Below the pieces are notes generated by a model, which ran no database searches, was not told the DNA's origin, and worked only from the letters and a program-made list of their open reading frames with translations. Shown piece after piece: positions 1-5,566 of a stretch of DNA of 5,566 nt. Source of the stretch: Betaproteobacteria bacterium (lineage in GTDB: Bacteria > Pseudomonadota > Gammaproteobacteria > Burkholderiales > Burkholderiaceae_D); contig JAATFN010000065.1 of the NCBI GenBank assembly GCA_015655165.1, positions 1 to 5,566 on the forward strand, written 5' to 3'. Numbering within the stretch: the first letter of the stretch is position 1; the number at the start of each line of letters is the position of its first letter. Position numbers and translations under genes: made by a program.

Positions 1-1
1 C

Positions 2-1525
2 GATCAGGATGCGATCGAATTTATGTGTCGTGAAGCACCGAAAGCTGTTTACGAATTGGAACACTTCGGTATGCCGTTTGACCGCAATCCTGATGGCACA
101 ATTTATCAGCGTCCATTCGGCGGCCATACTGCGAACTTCGGTGAAAAACCGGTACAACGTGCTTGTGCTGCTGCTGACCGTACAGGTCATGCATTGCTGC
201 ACACGTTGTATCAACGTAATGTCCGTGCCAGAACGCATTTTTTTGTTGAATGGATGGCGTTGGACTTGATCCGTGACGAAGAGGGTGAAGTATTGGGTGT
301 GGTTGCACTCGAAATGGAAACCGGCGATATCATGATGTTGCATGCAAAGACAACGTTGTTTGCAACTGGTGGTGCGGGACGTATCTGGCAAGCATCGACA
401 AATGCATTTATCAATACCGGTGACGGCATGGGTATGGCAGCACGTGCTGGCTTGCCATTGCAGGATATGGAATTCTGGCAGTTCCACCCGACAGGTGTGG
501 CAGGTGCTGGTGTGTTGATTACCGAAGGCGTACGCGGTGAGGGCGGTATTCTGATTAACAGCAATGGCGAACGCTTTATGGAACGCTATGCGCCAACACT
601 GAAGGATCTGGCGCCACGTGACTTTGTATCGCGTTCGATGGATCAGGAAATCAAGGAAGGTCGTGGTGTGGGGCCGCATAAGGACCATGTATTGCTTGAC
701 TTGCGCCATATCGGTGCTGAAACTATTCAAAAACGTCTGCCGTCGATTCTGGAAATCGCGCACAAGTTTGCGAACGTGGATGCGACGAAGGAGCCGATTC
801 CTGTCGTACCGACAATTCACTACCAAATGGGCGGTATCCCGACGAATATGAATGGTCAGGTTGTAGCACCCCATAATGGTAATTACAAAGAAGTTGTGCA
901 AGGCATGTACGCGATTGGTGAGTGCGCTTGCGTATCCGTTCACGGTGCAAACCGTCTGGGGACGAATTCCTTGCTGGACTTGGTCGTGTTCGGTCGTGCA
1001 GCAGGTAACCATATTGTGAATAGCCGCTTGCAAGACCGTAGCCATAAACCGTTGCCGGCAGATGCTGCCGACCGGTCATTGGCACGTGTTGCCGATCTGG
1101 AAAACCGCAAGGGTGGAGAGCGGGTGCAAGATGTTGCCAATACAATCCGTGCAACGATGCAGCGTTATTGCGGTGTGTTCCGTACAGATGAATTACTGCA
1201 AGAAGGTTACAAGCAGATTATGGCGTTAGATGAGCGTCGCAAGCACGTGTCATTTAACGACAAGTCAAAAGTATTCAATACAGCACGTGTTGAAGCACTG
1301 GAACTGGATAATCTGATTGAAACTGCAAAGGCCACAATTACTTCTGCAGCCGCACGTAAAGAGTCACGTGGTGCACATGCGCACAGCAATTACGAACAAC
1401 GTGATGATGTCGATTGGTTAAAGCATACATTGTGGTATTCCGAGGGGAATCGTCTCGACTATAAACCGGTAACTATGAAGCCGTTGACTGTCGAGACATT
1501 TAAACCTAAACCACGTACTTTCTAA
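2..1525 (+). CDS. sdhA: Succinate dehydrogenase flavoprotein subunit, 5' end outside the window
   Basis: This is the catalytic, FAD-carrying subunit of succinate dehydrogenase (complex II), which oxidises succinate to fumarate on the cytoplasmic face of the inner membrane and passes electrons to SdhB. The frame is open from base 2 ([20 protein letters not shown]); the ATG at 23 is internal, not the start. There are 507 residues before TAA, against about 590 in the family. The FAD-binding GxGxxG motif and the flavinylated His must therefore lie upstream of the window. Visible active-site elements are FHPTG (His at 485-487), the capping-domain TEGVRGEGG (Thr-Glu at 521-526), APRD (Arg at 617-619, the likely proton-shuttle Arg), PTIHYQMGG (His at 818-820) and [13 protein letters not shown] (Arg at 953-955). 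The C-terminus has the usual RKESRGAH and [10 protein letters not shown] blocks. Fumarate reductase FrdA and L-aspartate oxidase are unlikely given this close SdhA match and the adjacent sdhB and sdhE. No inactivating lesion is visible. Confidence 0.97.
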   Translation, partial: DQDAIEFMCREAPKAVYELEHFGMPFDRNPDGTIYQRPFGGHTANFGEKPVQRACAAADRTGHALLHTLYQRNVRARTHFFVEWMALDLIRDEEGEVLGVVALEMETGDIMMLHAKTTLFATGGAGRIWQASTNAFINTGDGMGMAARAGLPLQDMEFWQFHPTGVAGAGVLITEGVRGEGGILINSNGERFMERYAPTLKDLAPRDFVSRSMDQEIKEGRGVGPHKDHVLLDLRHIGAETIQKRLPSILEIAHKFANVDATKEPIPVVPTIHYQMGGIPTNMNGQVVAPHNGNYKEVVQGMYAIGECACVSVHGANRLGTNSLLDLVVFGRAAGNHIVNSRLQDRSHKPLPADAADRSLARVADLENRKGGERVQDVANTIRATMQRYCGVFRTDELLQEGYKQIMALDERRKHVSFNDKSKVFNTARVEALELDNLIETAKATITSAAARKESRGAHAHSNYEQRDDVDWLKHTLWYSEGNRLDYKPVTMKPLTVETFKPKPRTF

Positions 1526-1536
1526 AAGGTCAGAAC

Positions 1537-2247
1537 ATGACACGCACTTTGAAATTGAAAATCTATCGTTATGATCCTGATAAGGATGATAAACCGTATA
1601 TGCAGGATCTGACGGTCGAACTCAAACCGACAGACAAGATGTTGTTAGATGCGTTGCAACGCATCAAGGCCGATGTGGATGATTCGCTTGCGCTGCGCCG
1701 TTCTTGCCGCGAAGGTGTTTGCGGTTCTGATGCAATGAATATCAATGGTAAAAACGGTTTGGCATGTACGACCAACTTGAACGAGTTGACCGAGCCTATC
1801 GTATTAAGGCCATTACCTGGATTGCCTGTGATTCGTGATTTGATCGTCGATATGACGAACTTCTTCAAGCAATACGATTCGATCAAGCCTTACCTGATCA
1901 ACGATTCTATTCCACCTGAAAAAGAACGTTTGCAGTCGCCAGAACAACGTGAAGAACTCGATGGTGTGTACGAATGTATTCTCTGCGCATGCTGCTCTAC
2001 ATCTTGTCCGTCTTTCTGGTGGAATCCGGACAAGTTTGTTGGTCCAGCAGGTCTCTTGCAAGCGTACCGCTTTATTGCGGACAGTCGTGACGAAGCGACT
2101 GGCGCACGACTGGATGATTTGGAAGATCCATACCGTTTATTCCGTTGCCGTTCGATTATGAACTGTGTTGACGTTTGTCCTAAAGGATTGAATCCGACAA
2201 AGGCAATCGGCAAAATCAAGGAATTGATGGTACGCCGCGCGGTATAA
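1537..2247 (+). CDS. sdhB: Succinate dehydrogenase iron-sulfur subunit
   Basis: SdhB (236 aa, normal length) carries electrons from the SdhA flavin through three iron-sulfur clusters to the quinone site. The N-terminal ferredoxin-like domain holds the [2Fe-2S] ligands Cys57, Cys62, Asp65 and Cys77; an Asp in the third position is also found in the E. coli protein. The C-terminal domain has [17 protein letters not shown], giving Cys147, Cys150, Cys153 and later Cys214 for [4Fe-4S]. Cys157, Cys204 and Cys210 serve [3Fe-4S]. The quinone-site Trp pair (161-162) is present. Residue 205, next to the cluster Cys204, is Arg where E. coli has His207. The start at 1537 is supported by an AAGG (1526-1529) 7 nt upstream. 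The gene begins 11 nt after the sdhA stop, so the two are almost certainly cotranscribed. Identity is secure. Confidence 0.98.
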   Translation: MTRTLKLKIYRYDPDKDDKPYMQDLTVELKPTDKMLLDALQRIKADVDDSLALRRSCREGVCGSDAMNINGKNGLACTTNLNELTEPIVLRPLPGLPVIRDLIVDMTNFFKQYDSIKPYLINDSIPPEKERLQSPEQREELDGVYECILCACCSTSCPSFWWNPDKFVGPAGLLQAYRFIADSRDEATGARLDDLEDPYRLFRCRSIMNCVDVCPKGLNPTKAIGKIKELMVRRAV

Positions 2248-2250
2248 GGC

Positions 2251-2292
2251 TATTTTCTGTCGATGGTGTAGAGCAACTGTCGACAGAAAATA
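2251..2292. repeat. Perfect 13-bp inverted repeat (hairpin) after sdhB
   Basis: The arms TATTTTCTGTCGA (2251-2263) and TCGACAGAAAATA (2280-2292) are exact reverse complements separated by 16 nt. In RNA the stem could extend by four more pairs (2264-2267 with 2276-2279, two of them G-U), leaving an 8-nt loop. It starts 3 nt after the sdhB stop codon. There is no T-run after it on the + strand, so it does not look like a classical rho-independent terminator. A role in mRNA 3'-end protection, processing or partial termination between sdhB and sdhE is inference. The right arm also contains the self-complementary TGTCGACA (2278-2285). No other copy of the arm was noticed in the window. Confidence 0.8.
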
Positions 2293-2366
2293 TGGAATAC
2301 GCGAATGTGACGAAATGTTCCCGAGATTGGCAAGCAGTTTTGTTTGCTACATCTTGATGTTTTAAG

Positions 2367-2372
2367 CAGGAA
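2367..2372 (+). promoter_or_regulatory. Ribosome binding site of sdhE, decides its start
   Basis: CAGGAA lies just upstream of the ATG at 2377, with AGG ending 6 nt before it. It favours this ATG over the in-frame TTG at 2344, which has no comparable site and would add 11 residues unlike the family. Confidence 0.65.
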
Positions 2373-2376
2373 TCAA

Positions 2377-2658
2377 ATGAATGAGACTACATCGGTAGGC
2401 CATCAGGCCGATCCTGTTAAACGTGCCCGTCTAAGATGGCGTGCGCGACGCGGACTGTTGGAAAATGACCTCATTTTGACGCGTTTTCTTGACGAAAAAG
2501 AAACAACTATGACGGACGAGGAGGTAGACGCCTTTTCCCGATTGATGGATATGACGGATAATGATTTTATGGATTTGCTTCTTTCCCGTAAGGAACCAAG
2601 TGCTGAAGTTGACTTGCCGCACATCCACGCTTTGTTGAAAAAGATACGTAGTGTGTAA
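2377..2658 (+). CDS. sdhE: FAD assembly factor SdhE (succinate dehydrogenase assembly factor 2 family)
   Basis: This small soluble protein (93 aa; family members are about 80-100 aa) promotes covalent attachment of FAD to SdhA. The family's signature RGxxE motif is present as RGLLE at residues 25-29 (R25, G26, E29), followed by NDLILTRFLDE, TDEEVDAFSRLMDMTDNDFMDLLL and a C-terminal helix. This matches the compact five-helix-bundle family. The N-terminal stretch is rich in Arg and Lys (KRARLRWRARR, residues 15-25). The gene sits between sdhB and gltA, its usual place in Burkholderiales, which supports the call. The 118 nt between the end of the upstream hairpin and the gltA start codon side of sdhE is not needed for the coding call; whether sdhE is read from the sdh promoter or one of its own is not resolved, as I see no convincing promoter in the 84 nt between the hairpin and the start codon. 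Confidence 0.93.
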   Translation: MNETTSVGHQADPVKRARLRWRARRGLLENDLILTRFLDEKETTMTDEEVDAFSRLMDMTDNDFMDLLLSRKEPSAEVDLPHIHALLKKIRSV

Positions 2659-2769
2659 TGTATCACCAGAACAATAAGGTTCATGAATGACCGGAGACGG
2701 GTACGTATTCATTTATTTGGTTGATACGGTTTTTGTGTTTAATTTGCCATCTCAGCAGAAGGAAGAGCT
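2659..2769 (+). promoter_or_regulatory. sdhE-gltA intergenic region with weak hairpin and possible gltA promoter
   Basis: This 111-nt gap contains a small imperfect stem-loop: AATGA (2686-2690) can pair with TCATT (2709-2713), and inside it CCG-GAGA-CGG (2691-2700) forms a short stem with a GNRA-type loop. A T-rich stretch (2712-2718) follows, so weak termination is conceivable. Further on, TTTAAT (2738-2743) differs from the -10 consensus at one position, but its best upstream partner (TTGGTT, 2717-2722, 15-nt spacing) is poor. gltA often has its own promoter in other bacteria; here that remains a low-confidence inference. Confidence 0.25.
2759..2763 (+). promoter_or_regulatory. Strong ribosome binding site of gltA
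   Basis: AAGGA lies 6 nt before the ATG at 2770, inside the purine-rich run AGAAGGAAGAG (2757-2767). It is the best Shine-Dalgarno sequence in the window and fixes the gltA start. Confidence 0.8.
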
Positions 2770-4071
2770 ATGCCCAATTCTGATATAAAAGCGACCCTCT
2801 CGTTTTCCGACGGTACGCCACCTCTGGAGCTTCCAGTTTATAAGGGCACGATTGGTCCGGATGTCGTCGACATTCGTAAACTGTATGGTGCCACAGGTAA
2901 ATTTACTTATGACCCGGGCTTTATGTCTACGGCCTCTTGTAATTCATCGATTACCTATATCGATGGTGATAAGGGCGAATTGTTGTACCGCGGTTATCCA
3001 ATCGAGCAGTTGGCAGTTAACTGCGACTTTCTGGAGACCTGCTATTTGCTGTTGAATGGCGAACTGCCAAATGCACAGCAAAAAGTAGAGTTTGTCGACA
3101 CGGTGACAAAACACACCATGGTCCACGAACAAATGAATTTCTTCTTCCGGGGTTTCCGTCGTGATGCACATCCGATGGCTGTATTGACCGGTTCTGTCGG
3201 TGCATTGTCGGCGTTCTATCATGATTCGTTGAATATTTCCGATCCACATCATCGCGAAGTGTCCGCGATTCGTTTAATCGCGAAGTTGCCGACATTGGTG
3301 GCGATGGCATATAAGTACAACATCGGTCAGCCGTTTGTGTATCCGCGTAACGATTTGTCTTACAGTGCAAACTTCATGCGTATGATGTTTGCCAATCCTT
3401 GTGAAGAGTACAAAGTCAATGACGTATTGGTACGTGCATTGGATCGTATTCTGATTTTGCATGCGGATCACGAGCAAAATGCATCGACATCAACAGTGCG
3501 TCTGGCAGGTTCTTCCGGCGCGAATCCGTTTGCGTGTATCGCAGCCGGTATTGCCTGTCTGTGGGGGCCTGCACATGGTGGTGCAAACGAAGCTGCATTG
3601 ACAATGCTGGAAGAAATCGGTTCTGTCGACAAGATCCCTGAATTCATCAAACAAGTCAAAGACAAGAACTCTGGCGTGAAATTGATGGGTTTTGGACACC
3701 GTGTTTACAAAAACTACGATCCACGTGCGAAATTGATGCGTGAAACTTGTTACGAAGTGTTAAATGAATTGGGTCTGCATGACGATCCATTATTCAAGTT
3801 GGCAATGGCGCTGGAAAAAATTGCGTTGGAAGACGAGTATTTTGTTTCACGCAAGCTCTACCCGAACGTTGATTTTTATTCAGGTATCGTTCAACGTGCG
3901 CTGGGTATCCCGACTTCGATGTTTACCTGTATTTTCGCCATGGCGCGTACAGTAGGCTGGATTGCACAGTGGAAAGAAATGATTTCCGACCCTGAGCAAA
4001 AGATCGGTCGTCCACGTCAGTTGTTTGTGGGTGAGAAACAGCGTGATGTGATTGCGATCGATAAACGCTAA
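2770..4071 (+). CDS. gltA: Citrate synthase, type II (hexameric, NADH-sensitive class)
   Basis: GltA condenses oxaloacetate with acetyl-CoA to give citrate, the entry step of the TCA cycle, in the cytoplasm. The protein has 433 aa (E. coli 427). The catalytic triad is visible: His269 (GPAHGG), His310 (GFGHRVY) and Asp368 (NVDFYSG), matching E. coli His264, His305 and Asp362. Oxaloacetate-binding residues include His231 in [10 protein letters not shown], Arg319 in DPRA and Arg392. The N-terminal domain typical of the type II enzymes of Gram-negative bacteria is present. Residues that line the NADH allosteric site in E. coli appear kept: Tyr150, Arg168, Lys172 and Cys211 (E. coli Tyr145, Arg163, Lys167, Cys206), so NADH inhibition is plausible but not shown. 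Methylcitrate synthase PrpC is less likely because of this N-terminal domain, the length and the neighbours. The gene ends at a strong terminator. Confidence 0.97.
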   Translation: MPNSDIKATLSFSDGTPPLELPVYKGTIGPDVVDIRKLYGATGKFTYDPGFMSTASCNSSITYIDGDKGELLYRGYPIEQLAVNCDFLETCYLLLNGELPNAQQKVEFVDTVTKHTMVHEQMNFFFRGFRRDAHPMAVLTGSVGALSAFYHDSLNISDPHHREVSAIRLIAKLPTLVAMAYKYNIGQPFVYPRNDLSYSANFMRMMFANPCEEYKVNDVLVRALDRILILHADHEQNASTSTVRLAGSSGANPFACIAAGIACLWGPAHGGANEAALTMLEEIGSVDKIPEFIKQVKDKNSGVKLMGFGHRVYKNYDPRAKLMRETCYEVLNELGLHDDPLFKLAMALEKIALEDEYFVSRKLYPNVDFYSGIVQRALGIPTSMFTCIFAMARTVGWIAQWKEMISDPEQKIGRPRQLFVGEKQRDVIAIDKR

Positions 4072-4085
4072 GCTGTATATAAAAG

Positions 4086-4112
4086 AGCGAATCTATAAAG
4101 ATTCGCTTTTTT
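4086..4112 (+). terminator. Rho-independent terminator after gltA
   Basis: A perfect 9-bp stem, AGCGAATCT (4086-4094) with AGATTCGCT (4099-4107), closes a 4-nt loop (ATAA) and runs into six T residues (4107-4112). It begins 14 nt after the gltA stop. The A-run upstream (4081-4084) can pair with the T-run, so it may also work in the opposite direction. It implies that the sdh-gltA transcript ends here and that odhA is mainly transcribed from its own promoter. Confidence 0.93.
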
Positions 4113-4129
4113 ATTGGTAACAAGAGGCA

Positions 4130-4135
4130 TATAAT
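4130..4135 (+). promoter_or_regulatory. Candidate -10 box of an odhA promoter
   Basis: TATAAT (4130-4135) is a perfect sigma-70 -10 hexamer between the gltA terminator and odhA. With 17-nt spacing the -35 position falls on the terminator T-run (TTTTTT, 4107-4112), which is a poor match to TTGACA, so an activator may be needed. Transcription would begin near 4142 and give a leader of about 170 nt. A second AT-rich hexamer, TATAAA (4180-4185), lacks a recognisable -35. Confidence 0.4.
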
Positions 4136-4200
4136 CCCCAAAGCCTTGTCTTTGTGCCATATACTGTTGTAGTAGTACCTATAAATATATCCAGAGATGA

Positions 4201-4299
4201 GACGGTCCTTCCCCACAACTTGGATGCAATCCGCTAACCGGTCAAGCCGTGTCGCGGAAGGTTAAGAATTAAACCCGCTAATCTCGCGAAACGCGAAGA
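4201..4299 (+). promoter_or_regulatory. Structured 5' leader of odhA, candidate sucA RNA motif
   Basis: The untranslated stretch before odhA can fold into nested stems by eye: CCTTCC (4207-4212) with GGAAGG (4256-4261), CAC (4214-4216) with GTG (4249-4251), and CTTGG (4219-4223) with UCAAG (4242-4246, one G-U pair). A separate hairpin follows: TCGCG (4284-4288), loop AAA, CGCGA (4292-4296), extendable by two pairs across a bulged A. It ends shortly before the weak ribosome binding site. GCGG (4254-4257) could instead pair with CCGC at 4231-4234 or 4275-4278, so alternative folds exist. A conserved cis-regulatory RNA called the sucA motif is known from the 5' UTRs of sucA genes in Burkholderiales. 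Position and lineage fit, but I could not compare with its consensus. The stems are my own pairing and have no covariation support. Confidence 0.45.
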
Positions 4300-4314
4300 A
4301 AATGTGAGCAAAGA

Positions 4315-5562
4315 ATGACGCAGCTATACGAGCAATATAATGCGAACTCCTATTTATCAGGAGGTAACGCACCGTACATTGAAGAATTGTACGAATCCTA
4401 TTTAAACAATCCTGGTTCTGTCCCCGACAAATGGCGTGCCTATTTTGATGCGATGCAGCATGTTCCTGCTGTTGATGGCACCAATAAGCCCGACGTGGCA
4501 CATGCCCCGGTCATTGCCTCTTTTGCAGAGCGTGCCAAACAAGGCCCGATCAGAACCGTTGTGGCGTCTGCCGACTCGGAACTGGGACGCAAACGTGTCG
4601 CAGTCACGCAATTGATCGAGGCTTACCGCGATCTGGGTGTGCGTTTTGCGAATCTGGATCCGCTGCAACGTCAGGAGCGTCCAAATATCCCCGAACTGGA
4701 TCCGGCGTTTTACGGCATGACTGATGCCGATATGGATACCGTGTTTAATATCAATAACACCTATTTCGGTACAGAGACTTCAACGCTGCGTGATTTGATC
4801 AATTCTTTGCGCGATACATACTGCCGTTCAATCGGCGCAGAATTTAATTACATCAGTGACCCGACTGAAATCCGTTGGATGTTGCAACGTCTGGAGCCGA
4901 CACGTGCACTGCCACAATTTACCGCTGAAAAGAAAAAGCATATTCTTGAGCGCTTGACAGCTGCCGAAGGTTTAGAGCGTTATCTGCATACAAAATATGT
5001 TGGTCAAAAACGCTTTTCTCTCGAGGGTGGTGAAAGTTTTATTGCATCTTTGGATGAGACAATCAACCGTGCGGGCGAGAAGGGCGTGCAGGAAATCGTC
5101 ATCGGTATGGCCCACCGTGGTCGTTTGAACGTGTTGGTCAATACATTGGGTAAGACGCCGCAAGAGTTGTTCTCTGAGTTTGAAGGTCGCCATGCTGAGG
5201 ATTTGCCGGCAGGTGACGTGAAGTACCATCAAGGTTTCTCCTCGGACGTCAGTACAGTCGGCGGTCCGGTACACTTGTCTTTAGCATTTAACCCGTCCCA
5301 CCTTGAGATCGTCAACCCGGTCGTGGAAGGTTCTGTTAAAGCACGTATGGATCGTCGCGGCGATCAGGAAGGTAAAGAAGTATTGCCGATTCTGGTGCAT
5401 GGTGATGCGGCATTCGCAGGCCAAGGTGTTGTGATGGAAACATTGAATCTGGCACAAACACGTGGTTACGGCACAGGCGGTACCGTACACATTGTGATTA
5501 ACAACCAGATCGGTTTTACAACATCCGATCCACGTGACACCCGTTCGACATTGTATTGCTGA
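4315..5562 (+). CDS. odhA: 2-oxoglutarate dehydrogenase E1 component, interrupted by an in-frame TGA at the window edge
   Basis: OdhA (SucA) is the thiamine-diphosphate E1 subunit of the 2-oxoglutarate dehydrogenase complex. It decarboxylates 2-oxoglutarate and passes the succinyl group to the E2 lipoyl domain. The visible 415 residues start with the family's N-terminal helix (SYLSGGNAPYIEELYESYL, residues 12-30). They continue through AHRGRLNVLVNTLGK (His267), KYHQGFSSD (His305), FNPSHLE (His329) and the Mg-ThDP motif from GDAAF (Asp364) to NNQIGF (Asn396-Asn397). Family members have about 940-960 residues. The reading frame matches the family up to STLYC, where TD is usually next; here TGA (5560-5562) follows and only four more bases are visible. 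This could be an assembly or contig-end error, or a real truncation that would remove the second half of the enzyme. The start ATG has only a weak Shine-Dalgarno (TGAG, 4305-4308), in keeping with leader-controlled translation. Confidence 0.9.
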   Translation: MTQLYEQYNANSYLSGGNAPYIEELYESYLNNPGSVPDKWRAYFDAMQHVPAVDGTNKPDVAHAPVIASFAERAKQGPIRTVVASADSELGRKRVAVTQLIEAYRDLGVRFANLDPLQRQERPNIPELDPAFYGMTDADMDTVFNINNTYFGTETSTLRDLINSLRDTYCRSIGAEFNYISDPTEIRWMLQRLEPTRALPQFTAEKKKHILERLTAAEGLERYLHTKYVGQKRFSLEGGESFIASLDETINRAGEKGVQEIVIGMAHRGRLNVLVNTLGKTPQELFSEFEGRHAEDLPAGDVKYHQGFSSDVSTVGGPVHLSLAFNPSHLEIVNPVVEGSVKARMDRRGDQEGKEVLPILVHGDAAFAGQGVVMETLNLAQTRGYGTGGTVHIVINNQIGFTTSDPRDTRSTLYC

Positions 5563-5566
5563 ATGA

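Noticed and set aside
23..25. ATG at 23 as the start of sdhA
   Set aside because: The frame is open back to base 2 and the upstream residues DQDAIEF match the SdhA family, so this Met is internal and the gene is cut by the window edge.
723..1154. A 143-codon open frame on the - strand inside sdhA
   Set aside because: It lies wholly opposite conserved SdhA sequence and its translation resembles no protein I recognise; it is best explained as a by-product of sdhA codon use.
2344..2346. In-frame TTG as the start of sdhE
   Set aside because: It has no good ribosome binding site and adds residues not typical of SdhE; the ATG at 2377 has CAGGAA at proper distance.
4180..4185. TATAAA as the main odhA -10 box
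   Set aside because: There is no recognisable -35 at 16-18 nt spacing and no extended -10 TG; the TATAAT at 4130 is a better match.
3923..4216. A 97-codon open frame on the - strand spanning the gltA end, terminator and odhA leader
   Set aside because: It crosses the conserved GltA C-terminus and the terminator and has no recognisable protein features.
4256..4261. GGAAGG as a ribosome binding site
   Set aside because: It is 53 nt upstream of the odhA ATG with no suitable start codon nearby leading into the frame; it fits better as one arm of a leader stem.
5560..5562. TGA in odhA as a selenocysteine or recoded codon
   Set aside because: The family has Thr here, not Cys or Sec, and only four bases follow, so no recoding element can be assessed; an assembly-edge error is simpler.

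Overview
The window is a stretch of a TCA-cycle gene cluster, all on the + strand, in the order sdhA (5' end cut off) - sdhB - sdhE - gltA - odhA/sucA (3' end interrupted). This order, with the FAD assembly factor sdhE between sdhB and gltA and odhA after gltA, is typical of Betaproteobacteria of the order Burkholderiales. Protein details such as the OdhA N-terminus (SYLSGGNAPYIEELYE) and the SdhA C-terminus ([12 protein letters not shown]) look Oxalobacteraceae-like to me. The DNA appears only moderately GC-rich, which is low for Burkholderiales. The family-level assignment is recall and inference, not a search result.

Layout: 2-1525 is the flavoprotein of succinate dehydrogenase, lacking about 80-90 N-terminal residues. 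After 11 nt comes the iron-sulfur subunit sdhB (1537-2247). A 129-nt gap with a striking perfect 13-bp inverted repeat (2251-2292) leads to sdhE (2377-2658). A 111-nt gap then precedes gltA (2770-4071), which ends at a textbook rho-independent terminator (4086-4112). A roughly 200-nt leader follows, with a good -10 box and several possible stem-loops. It precedes odhA (4315), the E1 subunit of 2-oxoglutarate dehydrogenase. In this position Burkholderiales often carry the published sucA RNA motif, and this leader is a candidate for it.

The genes form one pathway. GltA makes citrate from oxaloacetate and acetyl-CoA, OdhA starts the conversion of 2-oxoglutarate to succinyl-CoA, and SdhAB (with SdhCD, expected upstream) oxidises succinate to fumarate and feeds quinone. 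SdhE helps attach FAD to SdhA. The gltA terminator suggests two transcription units: sdh-gltA, and odhA with whatever follows it.

I see no phage, insertion sequence, CRISPR, tRNA, rRNA or defence genes, and no clearly new system. The points worth a second look are the odhA leader RNA, the inverted repeat after sdhB, and an in-frame stop in odhA only 4 nt before the window end. That stop removes more than half of the expected protein and may be an assembly-edge artefact.
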